The notes below the pieces were generated by a model, which did no database searches, was not told the DNA's origin, and worked only from the letters and a program-made list of their open reading frames with translations. The translations under genes and the position numbers were made by a program. Below, piece by piece: positions 46,427-55,469 of a stretch of DNA of 64,000 nt (position 1 is the stretch's first letter; every line of letters begins with the position of its first letter). Source of the stretch: Campylobacter concisus (GTDB lineage Bacteria; Campylobacterota; Campylobacteria; Campylobacterales; Campylobacteraceae); contig LVWL01000020.1 of NCBI GenBank assembly GCA_002092835.1, positions 186,001 through 250,000 on the forward strand. The letters are read 5' to 3'.

Positions 46427-48344
46427 CCAAAATAATAACCAAAACAATGGCAACAATAACGGTTTTTTTAATAAAAATCCTATTTTTATTTTTGCCATTT
46501 TTGCAATAGTTATAGTTTTAGCTTTTAGAAGCTTTAGTGGAGACGGACTTGGTGGCTCTTTTGGGCTAAATAGTAATGCTCAGAGTAAAATGGTAGCTTA
46601 TTCTGAGTTTAAAGATATGTTAAAAAATAAGCAACTAAATGAAGTTGCGATATCTGAAACCACGATAAAAGGCGTTGGTAATGACAAAACCATCTACCTC
46701 GCAAAGCGTATAAATGATCCAACACTCATTGGCATACTTGAGCAAAATGGCATAACTTATAGTGTTTATAGCGAAAATAACTGGTTTGGTGATCTTATAT
46801 TTTCATGGATCATCCCGGTATTTATATTTTTTGCTATTTGGATGTTTATTGCTAGTCGTATGCAAAAGAATATTGGCGGCGGCATACTTGGTATCGGAAG
46901 TGCAAAAAAACTTATAAATTCTGAAAAACCAAAAGTTAAATTTGACGATGTCGCAGGCGTTGAAGAGGCAAAAGAAGAGGTTCAAGAGATAGTTGATTAT
47001 CTAAAAAGTCCTGATAAATACCTAAGACTTGGGGCGAAAATTCCAAAGGGAATTTTGCTAGTTGGTCCTCCGGGCACAGGTAAAACACTTCTTGCAAGAG
47101 CAGTCGCAGGCGAGGCTAGTGTGCCATTTTTCTCTATGTCGGCATCAAGCTTTATAGAGATGTTTGTCGGTGTTGGAGCAAGTAGAGTTAGAGATCTTTT
47201 TGAAAATGCTAAAAAAGAGGCTCCAGCGATCGTTTTTATAGATGAGATCGATGCGATCGGTAAAAGTAGAAATTCTGGTCCAATGGGTGGCAATGACGAG
47301 AGAGAGCAGACGCTAAATCAGCTTCTTTCTGAGATGGACGGCTTTGATGCGGATAAATCACCAGTCATTGTTATAGCTGCTACAAATAGACCTGAAGTTT
47401 TAGATGCTGCGCTTTTAAGACCAGGTAGATTTGATAGGCAAGTGCTTGTTGATAAGCCTGATTTTAAAGGACGCTGCGATATTTTAAAAGTTCACATGAA
47501 AGATGTAAAGATTGGCAAAGATGTAAATATTGAGGATATCGCAAGGCTTACTACTGGTTTAGCTGGCGCTGATCTTGAAAATATTATAAATGAGGCTGCA
47601 CTTCTTGCAGGACGTAAGTCAAAGACTTTTGTTGAGCAGGCTGATCTTGTAGAGGCTGTCGAGAGATCAATCGCTGGACTTGAGAAAAAGTCTCGCCGCG
47701 TAAATCCAAAAGAAAAAAGGATCGTCACTTATCATGAGTGCGGTCATGCCTTGATAGCTGAGCTAACAAAAGGTGCAAAAAGGGTAACAAAAGTCTCAGT
47801 CGTACCACGTGGTCTTGCGGCACTTGGCTATACTCTAAATACACCTGAAGAGAATAAATTTATGATGCAAAAACATGAACTACTTGCAGAAGTGGATGTA
47901 CTTTTGGCTGGTAGAGCAGCTGAAGAGGTGTTTATTAAAGAAATTTCAACCGGAGCTAGCAACGACCTAGAGCGTGCGACTGATATCATAAAAGCTATGG
48001 TTAGTATGTATGGTATGAGCGATGTCGCCGGTCTTATGGTACTTGAAAAGCAACGTGCTACGTTTTTAAATGGTGGTCAAAGCATCAAAGATTACAGTGA
48101 TAAGATGGCTGAAAAGGTTGATGAGTTTGTAAAAACGCTTCTTCATGAAAGATACACAGCTGTGCTTGGTTTGCTTGAAATTTATAAAGGTGCTATTGAA
48201 AATATGGTATCAGCACTTTATGAAGAAGAAACAATCGAAGGAAAAAGAGTTAGAGAGATCGTTAAAAACTATGAGATCGAAAATAGTCTAGAGAGCAGAC
48301 TTGTAGAGACCGAAGAAGACGAAAAGAGTAAAAAAGAGGAATAA
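46419..48344 (+). CDS. ftsH: ATP-dependent membrane metalloprotease FtsH
   Basis: Membrane-anchored AAA+ protease that degrades unassembled membrane proteins and regulators such as LpxC. The 641-residue protein has two membrane helices (about 20-38 and 125-146) flanking a periplasmic domain, Walker A GPPGTGKT at 216-223, Walker [12 protein letters not shown], the second region of homology [17 protein letters not shown], and the zinc site HECGH at 439-443. The first 15 residues are an Asn/Gln-rich tract ([14 protein letters not shown]). It overlaps prmA. Confidence 0.97.
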   Translation: MNNQNNNQNNGNNNGFFNKNPIFIFAIFAIVIVLAFRSFSGDGLGGSFGLNSNAQSKMVAYSEFKDMLKNKQLNEVAISETTIKGVGNDKTIYLAKRINDPTLIGILEQNGITYSVYSENNWFGDLIFSWIIPVFIFFAIWMFIASRMQKNIGGGILGIGSAKKLINSEKPKVKFDDVAGVEEAKEEVQEIVDYLKSPDKYLRLGAKIPKGILLVGPPGTGKTLLARAVAGEASVPFFSMSASSFIEMFVGVGASRVRDLFENAKKEAPAIVFIDEIDAIGKSRNSGPMGGNDEREQTLNQLLSEMDGFDADKSPVIVIAATNRPEVLDAALLRPGRFDRQVLVDKPDFKGRCDILKVHMKDVKIGKDVNIEDIARLTTGLAGADLENIINEAALLAGRKSKTFVEQADLVEAVERSIAGLEKKSRRVNPKEKRIVTYHECGHALIAELTKGAKRVTKVSVVPRGLAALGYTLNTPEENKFMMQKHELLAEVDVLLAGRAAEEVFIKEISTGASNDLERATDIIKAMVSMYGMSDVAGLMVLEKQRATFLNGGQSIKDYSDKMAEKVDEFVKTLLHERYTAVLGLLEIYKGAIENMVSALYEEETIEGKRVREIVKNYEIENSLESRLVETEEDEKSKKEE

Positions 48345-48346
48345 AA

Positions 48347-48973
48347 ATGAGTGGCTATATCGCGAAAGCAGGATATAAATTTATATTATTTTTTCTAATT
48401 TTATTTGTTTTATCTTTGCTGTTTGGAATCTTGCCACTGCTTTTTGCTATTTTACTTTTTTTGGGACTTTATTTTTTTAGAGATCCTGAGAGAGAGCCAT
48501 TTTCTGATGATAAATTGGCTTTACTATCGCCGATTGATGGTAAGATAAAAGAGATTAGTGCTTCAAATTTTGATAATAATGAAGTAGCTAAGATCGTAAT
48601 AAAAAAATCTTTTTTTGATGTTGGTACATTAAGGGCTGTAAGTGATGTAAAAGTAGCTGAAATACGCAAAAGACATGGCTTATTTTTGTGTCAAGCTATG
48701 AAAATTTCAGAATTTTTAAATGAAAGAGCGATTATTCGCTTTGAAAAAGAAAATATAAAATTTGTTATGAAAATTATAGCTGGAGCTTTCAGTCGAAGTT
48801 TAGAAATTTCAAATGTTACTAGCCTAAAAGCATCTAGAAAATTTGGTTTTTTAGGAAGTGGTGAGGTGATTTTATACCTACCAAGAGATACTAAGATATG
48901 TGTAAGCGTCGGAGAAAGCGTAAAGGCTGCTTCACTTTTGGGATATTTTGAAGAGGTAAAAAGAGATGAATAA
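48347..48973 (+). CDS. psd: Phosphatidylserine decarboxylase proenzyme (short type)
   Basis: Makes phosphatidylethanolamine from phosphatidylserine after self-cleavage to a pyruvoyl enzyme. The 208-residue protein is the short form: an N-terminal membrane hairpin (residues 12-45), FRDPEREP, LSPIDGKIKEI, RKRHGLFLCQAM and the C-terminal processing region FLGSGEVILYLP, where cleavage is expected between Gly170 and Ser171. The long-type LGST motif reads LGSG here, within the variation of the short family. It overlaps pssA, giving both steps from CDP-diacylglycerol to phosphatidylethanolamine. Confidence 0.9.
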   Translation: MSGYIAKAGYKFILFFLILFVLSLLFGILPLLFAILLFLGLYFFRDPEREPFSDDKLALLSPIDGKIKEISASNFDNNEVAKIVIKKSFFDVGTLRAVSDVKVAEIRKRHGLFLCQAMKISEFLNERAIIRFEKENIKFVMKIIAGAFSRSLEISNVTSLKASRKFGFLGSGEVILYLPRDTKICVSVGESVKAASLLGYFEEVKRDE

Positions 48974-49697
48974 CATACAAAAGATGCAACTAATGTATAT
49001 CTTGCCAAATTTATTTACAGCAGCTAGCGCTTTTTTAGGTGTTATTAGCATTATTTCATCTATTCAAGGTAACTATTTTAAAGCCATTATTTATATAATC
49101 TTATCGCTTATTTTAGATGGACTTGATGGGCGTGTGGCTAGACTTACAAAGACAACTAGCAAATTTGGCGTAGAGTTTGATAGCCTTGCAGATCTTGTTG
49201 CTTTCGGTGTAGCGCCAGCGATTTTATTTTATTTGACTATTGGTAAAAATTTTGGTAGATTTGGGGCACTTATAGCTGCTATGTTTGTGGTTTTTGGAGC
49301 TATCAGACTTGCTCGTTTTAATGTCACTACTGGTACATATGAGCCAAATGTTTTTATCGGACTTCCTATACCATCAGCAGCTATTGTGAGCGTACTTTGG
49401 GTTGGAATTTATATCGACTATACTTTTTTAGAGGGATTTGAGTGGTGCTTGATGCTACTTGAAGCTACTTTGGCAGCTTTAATGGTTAGCAACATCCGCT
49501 ATCCAAGTTTTAAAAAAATAAATTTAAAACAAACCCATGTGATAAGAATTTTAGTAGCTCTTGTAGTTGCATTTTCGATGCTTTATCTATATCCATTTGA
49601 AAGTGCGACTTTGGTTATGAGCGTCTATATGCTTTATGGCATAGTAAGAGCCACTATAATGTTTAGTAAAAATTCCAAAAAAAAGGAGAGCGAATGA
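48966..49697 (+). CDS. pssA: CDP-diacylglycerol-serine O-phosphatidyltransferase
   Basis: Joins CDP-diacylglycerol and serine to form phosphatidylserine in the inner membrane. The 243-residue protein has the full CDP-alcohol phosphotransferase signature in residues 45-70 (DGRVAR, then Gly, then FDSLAD spaced as DG-x2-AR-x8-G-x3-D-x3-D) and about seven membrane helices. Its start overlaps psd by eight bases. Its stop overlaps the ATG of the leucine leader peptide (ATGA at 49694-49697), so the lipid operon reads into the leu leader. Confidence 0.94.
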   Translation: MNNIQKMQLMYILPNLFTAASAFLGVISIISSIQGNYFKAIIYIILSLILDGLDGRVARLTKTTSKFGVEFDSLADLVAFGVAPAILFYLTIGKNFGRFGALIAAMFVVFGAIRLARFNVTTGTYEPNVFIGLPIPSAAIVSVLWVGIYIDYTFLEGFEWCLMLLEATLAALMVSNIRYPSFKKINLKQTHVIRILVALVVAFSMLYLYPFESATLVMSVYMLYGIVRATIMFSKNSKKKESE

Positions 49698-49777
49698 GCG
49701 AAAATGGCGTCATAAAATCACGTAAATTTTTACCAAAAATCGAAATCAAAAACTCTCTACTGCTGCTACTTAGGTAG
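49694..49777 (+). CDS. leuL: Leucine leader peptide (LeuL-type)
   Basis: A 27-codon frame whose C-terminus is SLLLLLR followed by TAG. The five Leu codons, CTA CTG CTG CTA CTT at 49757-49771, are consecutive and lie 71 bases before the leuA ATG, the arrangement of a transcription-attenuation leader that senses charged tRNA-Leu. AAAAGGAG lies seven bases before the ATG, and that ATG overlaps the pssA stop. Leu runs of this kind just ahead of leuA are hard to explain otherwise. No separate function is expected for the peptide itself. Confidence 0.85.
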   Translation: MSENGVIKSRKFLPKIEIKNSLLLLLR

Positions 49778-49791
49778 CAAATTTCTCTTTA
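49764..49791 (+). promoter_or_regulatory. Candidate leucine attenuator hairpin
   Basis: TGCTAC (49764-49769) pairs perfectly with GTAGCA (49774-49779) around TTAG, followed by AATTTCTCTTTA. The left arm is made of the last Leu codons and the right arm contains the leader stop, so ribosome position would control folding. The stem is short and the T-tract interrupted; the exact mechanism is inference. Confidence 0.5.
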
Positions 49792-49842
49792 CTTAACTCA
49801 TCAAATTTAAAATTTAAATATAAAAAATAAAAAAGGACAAAA

Positions 49843-51356
49843 ATGGATAAAAATAAAATTATAATCTTTGATACGACTTTAAGAGATGGTGAGCAAAGCC
49901 TGGTGCATCGATGAATACAGCTGAAAAACTACAGATTGCACTTCAGCTTGAAAGGCTTGGTGTGGATGTTATGGAGGCCGGATTTGCAGCAGCAAGCCCA
50001 GGGGATTTTGATGCGGTAAATCAAATAGCAAAGCAAGCCTCAAATATCACGGTTTGCTCTCTTGCACGTGCAGTTGAGCGTGATATCAAGGCAGCTGGCG
50101 AGGCATTAGCTCCAGCTAAAAATAAGAGAATTCATACATTTATAGCAACAAGCCCAATTCATATGGAGTACAAGCTAAAAATGAGCCCAGATGAAGTAAT
50201 AAAACGTGCAATAGAGTCTATAAAATACGCAAAAACCTTTTGCGATGATGTGGAGTTTAGTTGCGAGGACGCTTGTAGAAGTGAAATGAGCTTTTTAAAA
50301 GAAATTTGTGATGCTGCCATAAATGCGGGTGCAAAAACTTTAAATATCCCTGATACGGTTGGTTATTTATATCCTGAAGAGATAACTGCTCGCATTAGTG
50401 AAATAGTAAAATTTGTAGGCGATAGAGCGATAATCTCTGTGCATAATCACAATGACTTAGGCATGGCTACAGCAAACTCGTTAGCGGCCATAAAAGCTGG
50501 TGCAAGGCAGGTTGAAGGTACGATAAATGGCATAGGTGAGCGTGCTGGAAATGCTGCGCTTGAAGAGATCGTGATGGCTATCAAAACCCGCAAAGACGTC
50601 TTTGCTCCACTTTATACAGACATTATCTCAAAAGAAATTTATCCAACTTCAAGACTGATTGCTAGTATTATAGGCATTGAGCCTCAACCAAATAAAGCTA
50701 TCGTTGGTAAAAACGCTTTTGCTCATGAGAGTGGCATACATCAAGACGGTGTGCTGAAACACAAAGAGACCTATGAGATAATTAGCGCCGAGAGCATAGG
50801 CCTTGAGAAAAATTCTCTTGTTTTAGGTAAGCATAGTGGTCGCCACGCGTTTAAAGATAAGCTTGCTAGCCTTGGATTTGACCTTGATAGCGATGCTCTT
50901 AATAAGGCATTTGAAAAATTTAAAGAGCTAGCTGATAAGAAAAAAGAGATATTTGATGACGATATTAGGGCTCTTGTGGCTGAAGAGATTACAAAAATTC
51001 CACAAGCTTATGAGATCACGGCTCTTCTTCAAAGTAGCGGCGGAAGCCTTGCGAGTGCTTCAATTAGCATAAAACACAATGATGAGATTATTAGCGACTC
51101 AGCTCTAGGAAATGGTACTGCTGATGCGATATTTAAGGTGGTTGATCGTATTAGTGGCATTAGCGGCACGCTAAAAGACTATAAAGTGGCGTCTGTTTCT
51201 CAAGGCAAGGATGCACTTGCAAAGGTTGATGTAAGGGTCGAGTTTGAGGGCAAAACGGCTGTAATAGGACATGGACTTGATATAGATACTATGATGGCAA
51301 GCGCAAAAGCCTATGTTGGCGCACTAAATAGCTACCTTCGCATACATAAAAACTAA
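49843..51356 (+). pseudogene. leuA: 2-isopropylmalate synthase LeuA, frameshifted near the N-terminus
   Basis: LeuA condenses acetyl-CoA with 2-oxoisovalerate, the first step of leucine synthesis. The frame opens at ATG 49843 after AAAAGGAC and encodes [14 protein letters not shown], then turns to LVHR and a stop at 49912. Adding one C at 49899-49900 (CC to CCC) restores the expected [11 protein letters not shown] and one 504-residue protein ending at 51356. The remaining open part (from ATG 49911, 481 residues) carries [42 protein letters not shown] and the C-terminal leucine-binding regulatory domain, but lacks the DTTLRDGEQ catalytic/metal-binding strand. Unless the base is a sequencing error the enzyme should be inactive. 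Confidence 0.85.
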
Positions 51357-51361
51357 AATTT

Positions 51362-51400
51362 TAGCTGGCTGCTAAATTTGCAGCTAGCTATTTTAAATTT
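51362..51400 (+). terminator. Rho-independent terminator after leuA
   Basis: TAGCTGGCTGC (51362-51372) and GCAGCTAGCTA (51380-51390) form an 11-bp stem with one G-U pair and a 7-base loop, followed by TTTTAAATTT. The remaining intergenic sequence to 51576 is AT-rich with no gene. Confidence 0.75.
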
Positions 51401-51576
51401 AATCCAAAAAATATATAAATTTTTAAAATTTAAAGTCTTTATTTAAAAAAATAGATTTTACTATCTTTACAAATTTTAAAATCTTTACTCACTCGCCTTA
51501 GCAATTTACTAAATTTAGAGGCGTGATATGCTCGCTCGTAAATTTTAAAATTTGATAGAGTTTAGACCGCGACTTA

Positions 51577-52224
51577 CTACCCAACTATCTTTTTAACAGC
51601 CAGTGAAGCTAAATTTAGTCCAAAGCAAGCAGTCACGCCCATGAAGCTTCCAAGTGGCTTGCAAAGTGGCTCTTCTGTCGAAAAGACCACGTCAAATTTA
51701 CTGCTAAAGCCTGATCTTTTGAGCTCATATCTATATTTTCTAGCTAGTGGATCGATCGAAGTTTTCCATACGCTAGCCACCTTTATCTTGGTTGGATCAA
51801 CCCTTTTTGCCCCACCCATAGAGGCTATAAATTTGCTAGGATCTACCGCATTTGCAAGGGCGATCTTGGCGGTGATGTCATCGATCGCATCGATCACTAC
51901 GTCAAATTTACTAAAGTCAAATCCAGCAATAAATTCTGGCGTGATCAGCGTCTGAATAGGCGTGATACAAGGATAAATTTTGGCAAATTCCTCCACCTTT
52001 ACGCCGCCCACGTTTTCGCTGTAAATTTGGCGATTTTGATTTGTTATGTCAAAGATATCTTTATCGATTAAAGTGATGTGCCCAACCCCACTTCTAGCAA
52101 GCGCATCCACACACATTCCACCCACACCACCAGCTCCACAAACTAGCACTTTTGCGCTTTGAAGCCTGCTAAAACCATCCTCGCCAAAGAGCCATCTTAT
52201 CCTTGTAAATCTATCATTTTGCAT
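51577..52224 (-). CDS. tcdA: tRNA threonylcarbamoyladenosine dehydratase (TcdA/ThiF family)
   Basis: TcdA uses ATP to cyclise t6A at position 37 of ANN-decoding tRNAs. The 215-residue E1-like protein has RFTRIRWLFGEDGFSRL at the N-terminus, the nucleotide-binding VLVCGAGGVGGMCVDALAR near residue 28, IDKDIFDITNQNRQI, VIDAIDDITAKIAL, and the C-terminal DVVFSTEEP segment. I start it at the ATG complementary to 52222-52224, since the TTG one codon earlier is unlikely. The start lies inside the displaced 3' tail of surE. Length is shorter than E. coli TcdA, which has an extra C-terminal helix. Confidence 0.88.
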   Translation of the reverse strand: MQNDRFTRIRWLFGEDGFSRLQSAKVLVCGAGGVGGMCVDALARSGVGHITLIDKDIFDITNQNRQIYSENVGGVKVEEFAKIYPCITPIQTLITPEFIAGFDFSKFDVVIDAIDDITAKIALANAVDPSKFIASMGGAKRVDPTKIKVASVWKTSIDPLARKYRYELKRSGFSSKFDVVFSTEEPLCKPLGSFMGVTACFGLNLASLAVKKIVG

Positions 52225-52298
52225 CAAATTTCCCTTTTAAGCTCTCCAAGCTCTCGTATGAAGTCATATTTAGTTTTATGGGCGTTATCGTGGCAAAG
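52214..52298 (-). other. Displaced C-terminal tail of surE
   Basis: In the frame one base off the surE frame this stretch encodes the family-typical tail (TITPIKLNMTSYESLES, then KGKFDAK) and ends in TGA at 52214-52216. It marks the frameshift. Confidence 0.75.
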
Positions 52299-52989
52299 CC
52301 TCATTTACCTTGCTGATGTCGCTTGGCTCGCCTTTTTCGTATTCAAGTGCGGCGTTTCCAAGCCAGTAGTACTCGATGCCTCTTGGGTTGCGATTAAGCG
52401 TAGCATGCGTGGCGTAGGTGCGTTTGCCAGCTGGGACGACGGTGTAGCCTTTGAAATTTTTGCTAGTTACAGCCGGGATATTTACATTTAGGAATTCCCT
52501 TTGATTTAGCGAAATTTCACCCTCTAGCACCTTTGGCACGATAAATTTCACCACCTCTTTTGCTAGATTAAAGCCAAGTTCATTTAGCGAGTTGTTTGCA
52601 TAAAACTGCGAAAAAGCGATACTTCTAATGCCTTGCAAAACCCCCTCCATCGCTGCTCCACACGTGCCAGAGTAGGTGATATCCTCGCCTAAATTTGCCC
52701 CGTGATTTATGCCGCTTATTACAAGGTCTGGCTTTTTGTTATAAAGTGCGTGAAGTGCGAGATAGATGCAGTCGCTGGGCGTTGCATCGTCAAGTTTAAA
52801 AAAGTTATCATCAAGTTTTATAAATCTAAGTGGCCTTGTGAGAGTTAGCGAGTGAGCGCAGGCTGATTTTTCAGAGCTTGGAGCTACGATCGTGACATTT
52901 ACGCCATCTAGCTCGCTTAAAGCCTCTTTTAAAGCAAGCAAGCCAGTCGCTTCAAATCCATCGTCATTTGTTATCAAAATTTCTTTCAA
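52285..52989 (-). CDS. surE: 5'/3'-nucleotidase SurE with frameshifted C-terminus
   Basis: SurE is a metal-dependent nucleoside monophosphatase used in stationary phase. Residues 1-226 are typical: ILITNDDGFEATGL with the metal Asp pair, VAPSSEKSACAHSLTL, SGINHGANLGEDITYSGT, and the later NVNIPAV and YWLGN. The open frame then ends NEALPR instead of the expected family tail. Adding one base at 52299-52300 (CC to CCC on the plus strand) gives NEGFATITPIKLNMTSYES and continues to a stop at 52214, overlapping tcdA. The catalytic core is intact but the C-terminal segment that helps dimers is lost, so activity is doubtful if the lesion is real. Confidence 0.85.
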   Translation of the reverse strand: MKEILITNDDGFEATGLLALKEALSELDGVNVTIVAPSSEKSACAHSLTLTRPLRFIKLDDNFFKLDDATPSDCIYLALHALYNKKPDLVISGINHGANLGEDITYSGTCGAAMEGVLQGIRSIAFSQFYANNSLNELGFNLAKEVVKFIVPKVLEGEISLNQREFLNVNIPAVTSKNFKGYTVVPAGKRTYATHATLNRNPRGIEYYWLGNAALEYEKGEPSDISKVNEALPR

Positions 52990-53010
52990 ATTTTATCCTT
53001 TAAAGGCTTG

Positions 53011-53019
53011 GATTTTATC
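53011..53019 (-). promoter_or_regulatory. Possible -10 region for surE
   Basis: Read on the reverse strand, TGATAAAAT lies about 25 bases before the surE ATG and fits the Campylobacter -10 pattern. It is back to back with the lpxB promoter candidate. Confidence 0.4.
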
Positions 53020-53052
53020 ACAGCTTTCTTAAAATTTTAAAGAATTTTTGCG

Positions 53053-53058
53053 TATAAT
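53053..53058 (+). promoter_or_regulatory. Probable -10 hexamer for lpxB-greA
   Basis: A consensus TATAAT, preceded by TGCG and a T-run, lies 33 bases before the lpxB ATG in the divergent surE/lpxB gap. Confidence 0.55.
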
Positions 53059-53091
53059 GCCCCTAAAAAAAGACCTGATGAAAGTGTGTAA

Positions 53092-54126
53092 ATGAAAATT
53101 TTAGTCTCCGCTCTTGAGCCGTCGGCAAATTTGCATTTAAAAGAAATTTTGAAAAATTTCGAGGGCGAATTTGAGCTAATGGGAATTTTTAGCGAAGAGC
53201 TTGGCACGCCATATATGAAAAGCAGCGAGTTTTCTGCGATGGGCTTTGTTGAGGTTTTGCCGCTCATTTTAAAAGCAAAAAAGGCGATGAAAAAAATGAG
53301 TCAGATGGCAAAAGAGGCTGATGCCGTGCTTTTAATAGACAGTCCAGCTTTTAATCTGCCGCTTGCAAAAGCGATCAAAGAGTCTGGTGCAAAGACGGCC
53401 GTGACATACTACATCTTGCCTCAAGTTTGGGCGTGGAAGCCAAAAAGAGTGAGCGCGGTTGAGAGGTATTGTGACAACCTAGCTTCGATCCTACCATTTG
53501 ATGCGAAATTTTATAGTCGCTCGACCTACGTGGGACATCCTTTGATGGATGAGATAAAGCTTAAAAAAACTAGCCTAAGTAGCAGTGGCAAAGTGGCGTT
53601 TTTGCCAGGATCAAGAAGGTCAGAGATTTCAAGACTGATACCAGTTTATAGAGAGCTTGCTGAGAATATTGAGGCAAAAAGGTTACTTGTCGTGCCACCA
53701 TTTTTGCTTGATAAAGTGGGCGAAATTTATGGCGATGTGAGTGATTTTGATATCGTCTCAAATACGCCTGAAGCCTTGTATGAGAGCGACTTTGCCTTTG
53801 TTTGCTCAGGTACGGCTACTCTTGAAGCAGCGCTCATTGGTACGCCATTTGTGCTAGCATATAAGGCAAAAGCAATAGATATTTTTATAGCTAGAAAATT
53901 TGTAAAGATCAAGCACGCTGGACTTGCAAATATAATGTTTGATTTCATGGGCAAAGAGCCGCTTCATGAGGAGTTTATCCAAGAGTTTGCAACGGCTGAA
54001 AATTTGCTAAGAGCTTATGAGAGCTGCGATAGGCAGAAATTTTTAAAAGGCTGTGATGAATTGAGAGAGTATTTGTCGCATGGCAGCAGTAAAAATGTAG
54101 TAAAAATTTTAAAAAATATGGAGTAA
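53092..54126 (+). CDS. lpxB: Lipid-A-disaccharide synthase
   Basis: LpxB condenses UDP-2,3-diacylglucosamine with lipid X to form the lipid A disaccharide. The 344-residue GT19 protein has [15 protein letters not shown] at the N-terminus, [35 protein letters not shown] near residue 82, [24 protein letters not shown] [11 protein letters not shown] near 140, [10 protein letters not shown], and [21 protein letters not shown] near 240. It is followed two bases later by greA, the order seen in C. jejuni. Confidence 0.95.
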   Translation: MKILVSALEPSANLHLKEILKNFEGEFELMGIFSEELGTPYMKSSEFSAMGFVEVLPLILKAKKAMKKMSQMAKEADAVLLIDSPAFNLPLAKAIKESGAKTAVTYYILPQVWAWKPKRVSAVERYCDNLASILPFDAKFYSRSTYVGHPLMDEIKLKKTSLSSSGKVAFLPGSRRSEISRLIPVYRELAENIEAKRLLVVPPFLLDKVGEIYGDVSDFDIVSNTPEALYESDFAFVCSGTATLEAALIGTPFVLAYKAKAIDIFIARKFVKIKHAGLANIMFDFMGKEPLHEEFIQEFATAENLLRAYESCDRQKFLKGCDELREYLSHGSSKNVVKILKNME

Positions 54127-54128
54127 AA

Positions 54129-54614
54129 ATGAGTGAACCAATGACAATGCATGGATACGAGAAGATAGAAGCTGAGCTAAAGGATCTAAGGCTGGTGCAA
54201 CGCCCTCAAATCGTAACTGAGATAGATATCGCAAGAAGCCATGGCGATCTAAAAGAAAATGCTGAGTATCACGCTGCAAAAGAAAAGCAAGCTTTCATAG
54301 ATGCTAGGATAGCAGAGCTAAGCGCGCTTCTTGCAAATGCTGAAGTGATCGATCCAAGTAGCTATGAGCACGATAGAGTTAGATTTGGCTCAAGTGTTAC
54401 GATAATGGACGAGGAAACCGAAATAGAGCATACATATACGATAGTTGGCATTAGTGAAAGTGACATCGACAAAGGCTATATCTCGATAAATTCGCCACTT
54501 GCAAAGCAGCTTTTGGGTAAGGCTGAGGGCGATGAGGTAGTGCTAAATTTACCAAAAGGCAGAAGCGATGTTGAGATTGTAAAAATTTGCTATAAGCCTA
54601 TAAAATTTGACTAA
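54129..54614 (+). CDS. greA: Transcription elongation factor GreA
   Basis: GreA rescues backtracked RNA polymerase by stimulating transcript cleavage. The 161-residue protein has the N-terminal coiled coil (to about residue 75) with its tip acids in [20 protein letters not shown], and the C-terminal FKBP-like domain ending [14 protein letters not shown]. Starts two bases after lpxB; a hairpin follows. Confidence 0.96.
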   Translation: MSEPMTMHGYEKIEAELKDLRLVQRPQIVTEIDIARSHGDLKENAEYHAAKEKQAFIDARIAELSALLANAEVIDPSSYEHDRVRFGSSVTIMDEETEIEHTYTIVGISESDIDKGYISINSPLAKQLLGKAEGDEVVLNLPKGRSDVEIVKICYKPIKFD

Positions 54615-54627
54615 AAAGATGAGACAA

Positions 54628-54665
54628 AGAGTCAGAAACTGCTTTTTGGCTCTGCTAATTTTTAA
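54628..54665 (+). terminator. Probable terminator after greA
   Basis: AGAGTCAGAAA (54628-54638) and TTTTTGGCTCT (54643-54653) pair over 11 bp with two G-U pairs around a CTGC loop, followed by GCTAATTTTTAA. The wobble pairs weaken it. Confidence 0.5.
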
Positions 54666-54677
54666 TTAAGGCAAAAT

Positions 54678-55469
54678 TTGAGCGAATATCTATATGTCCC
54701 TGTTATAAAAGAAGGTGCAATCTTTATAGCTGATGCGCATGAAAACGTAAACCGCGATGGCTTTTTAAAATTTTTAAGAGCTGTTGATAGCGGGGAGATC
54801 AAAGAGCCGCCACAAATTTTTTTACTAGGTGATATGTTTGATTTTTTAAGTGGCGAGAGTGAGTACACTGTAAATTTCTACGCCGAGCATTTGAGACTTA
54901 TAAATAAAATTTCAGAAAAGATAGAGATCTTTTATTTTGAGGGCAATCACGACTTTAGACTTTCAAATTTATTTAATAAAACAAGAAATTTTTGGGATGG
55001 GCATGAGGTGCAAAGCTACAAAAATGTCAAAATCTATGACATTTCTGCACAGCCAGCAAATTTTAAGACGATCAATGAAGAGCGCGTCCAGATCGCACAT
55101 GGTGATATATTTTTACCTTTTATAGATAAATACGCACTTAGATTTTTACGTGTAAAATGGTTTTTAAAATTTATGAATGCTTTGGATAAATTTTTGCATT
55201 TTAAAATATCAAAAGCGATACTAGCTAGGCTTACTAAGAAAAATTTAGACTACAAAATTCCTAATTTTGAAGAGTTGATGAGCAGGCATTTACGCGGCTA
55301 CAACGCTAATATAATAATAGAAGGACACTATCATCAAGGCAAGCAATTTAATATTTATGATAGATTTTATATAAATTTACCTTGTTTTGCATGCGAGCAA
55401 AGTTATTTTGTTGTAGAATACGCCCAGCAAAAATTAAATTTGCTCAAAATGAGTTTGAAAGGACATTGA
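54678..55469 (+). CDS. lpxH: UDP-2,3-diacylglucosamine diphosphatase-like metallophosphoesterase (LpxH-like)
   Basis: A 263-residue calcineurin-type phosphoesterase: FIADAHENVNRDGFL supplies the Asp-X-His metal motif, IFLLGDMFDFL the GD motif, YFEGNHDFRL the GNHD motif, then HGDIFLP and IIEGHYHQGK. It would remove UMP from UDP-2,3-diacylglucosamine between LpxD and LpxB; lpxB lies two genes upstream, which supports that role. Start is TTG 54678 with AAGGC nearby. Its stop overlaps the cheV ATG by one base. A general metallophosphoesterase role is possible because substrate residues cannot be checked here. Confidence 0.82.
   Translation: MSEYLYVPVIKEGAIFIADAHENVNRDGFLKFLRAVDSGEIKEPPQIFLLGDMFDFLSGESEYTVNFYAEHLRLINKISEKIEIFYFEGNHDFRLSNLFNKTRNFWDGHEVQSYKNVKIYDISAQPANFKTINEERVQIAHGDIFLPFIDKYALRFLRVKWFLKFMNALDKFLHFKISKAILARLTKKNLDYKIPNFEELMSRHLRGYNANIIIEGHYHQGKQFNIYDRFYINLPCFACEQSYFVVEYAQQKLNLLKMSLKGH

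Noticed and set aside
55382..55468. N-terminal extension of cheV into lpxH
   Set aside because: Cys/Arg-rich sequence foreign to CheV; GAAAGGA is positioned for ATG 55469.
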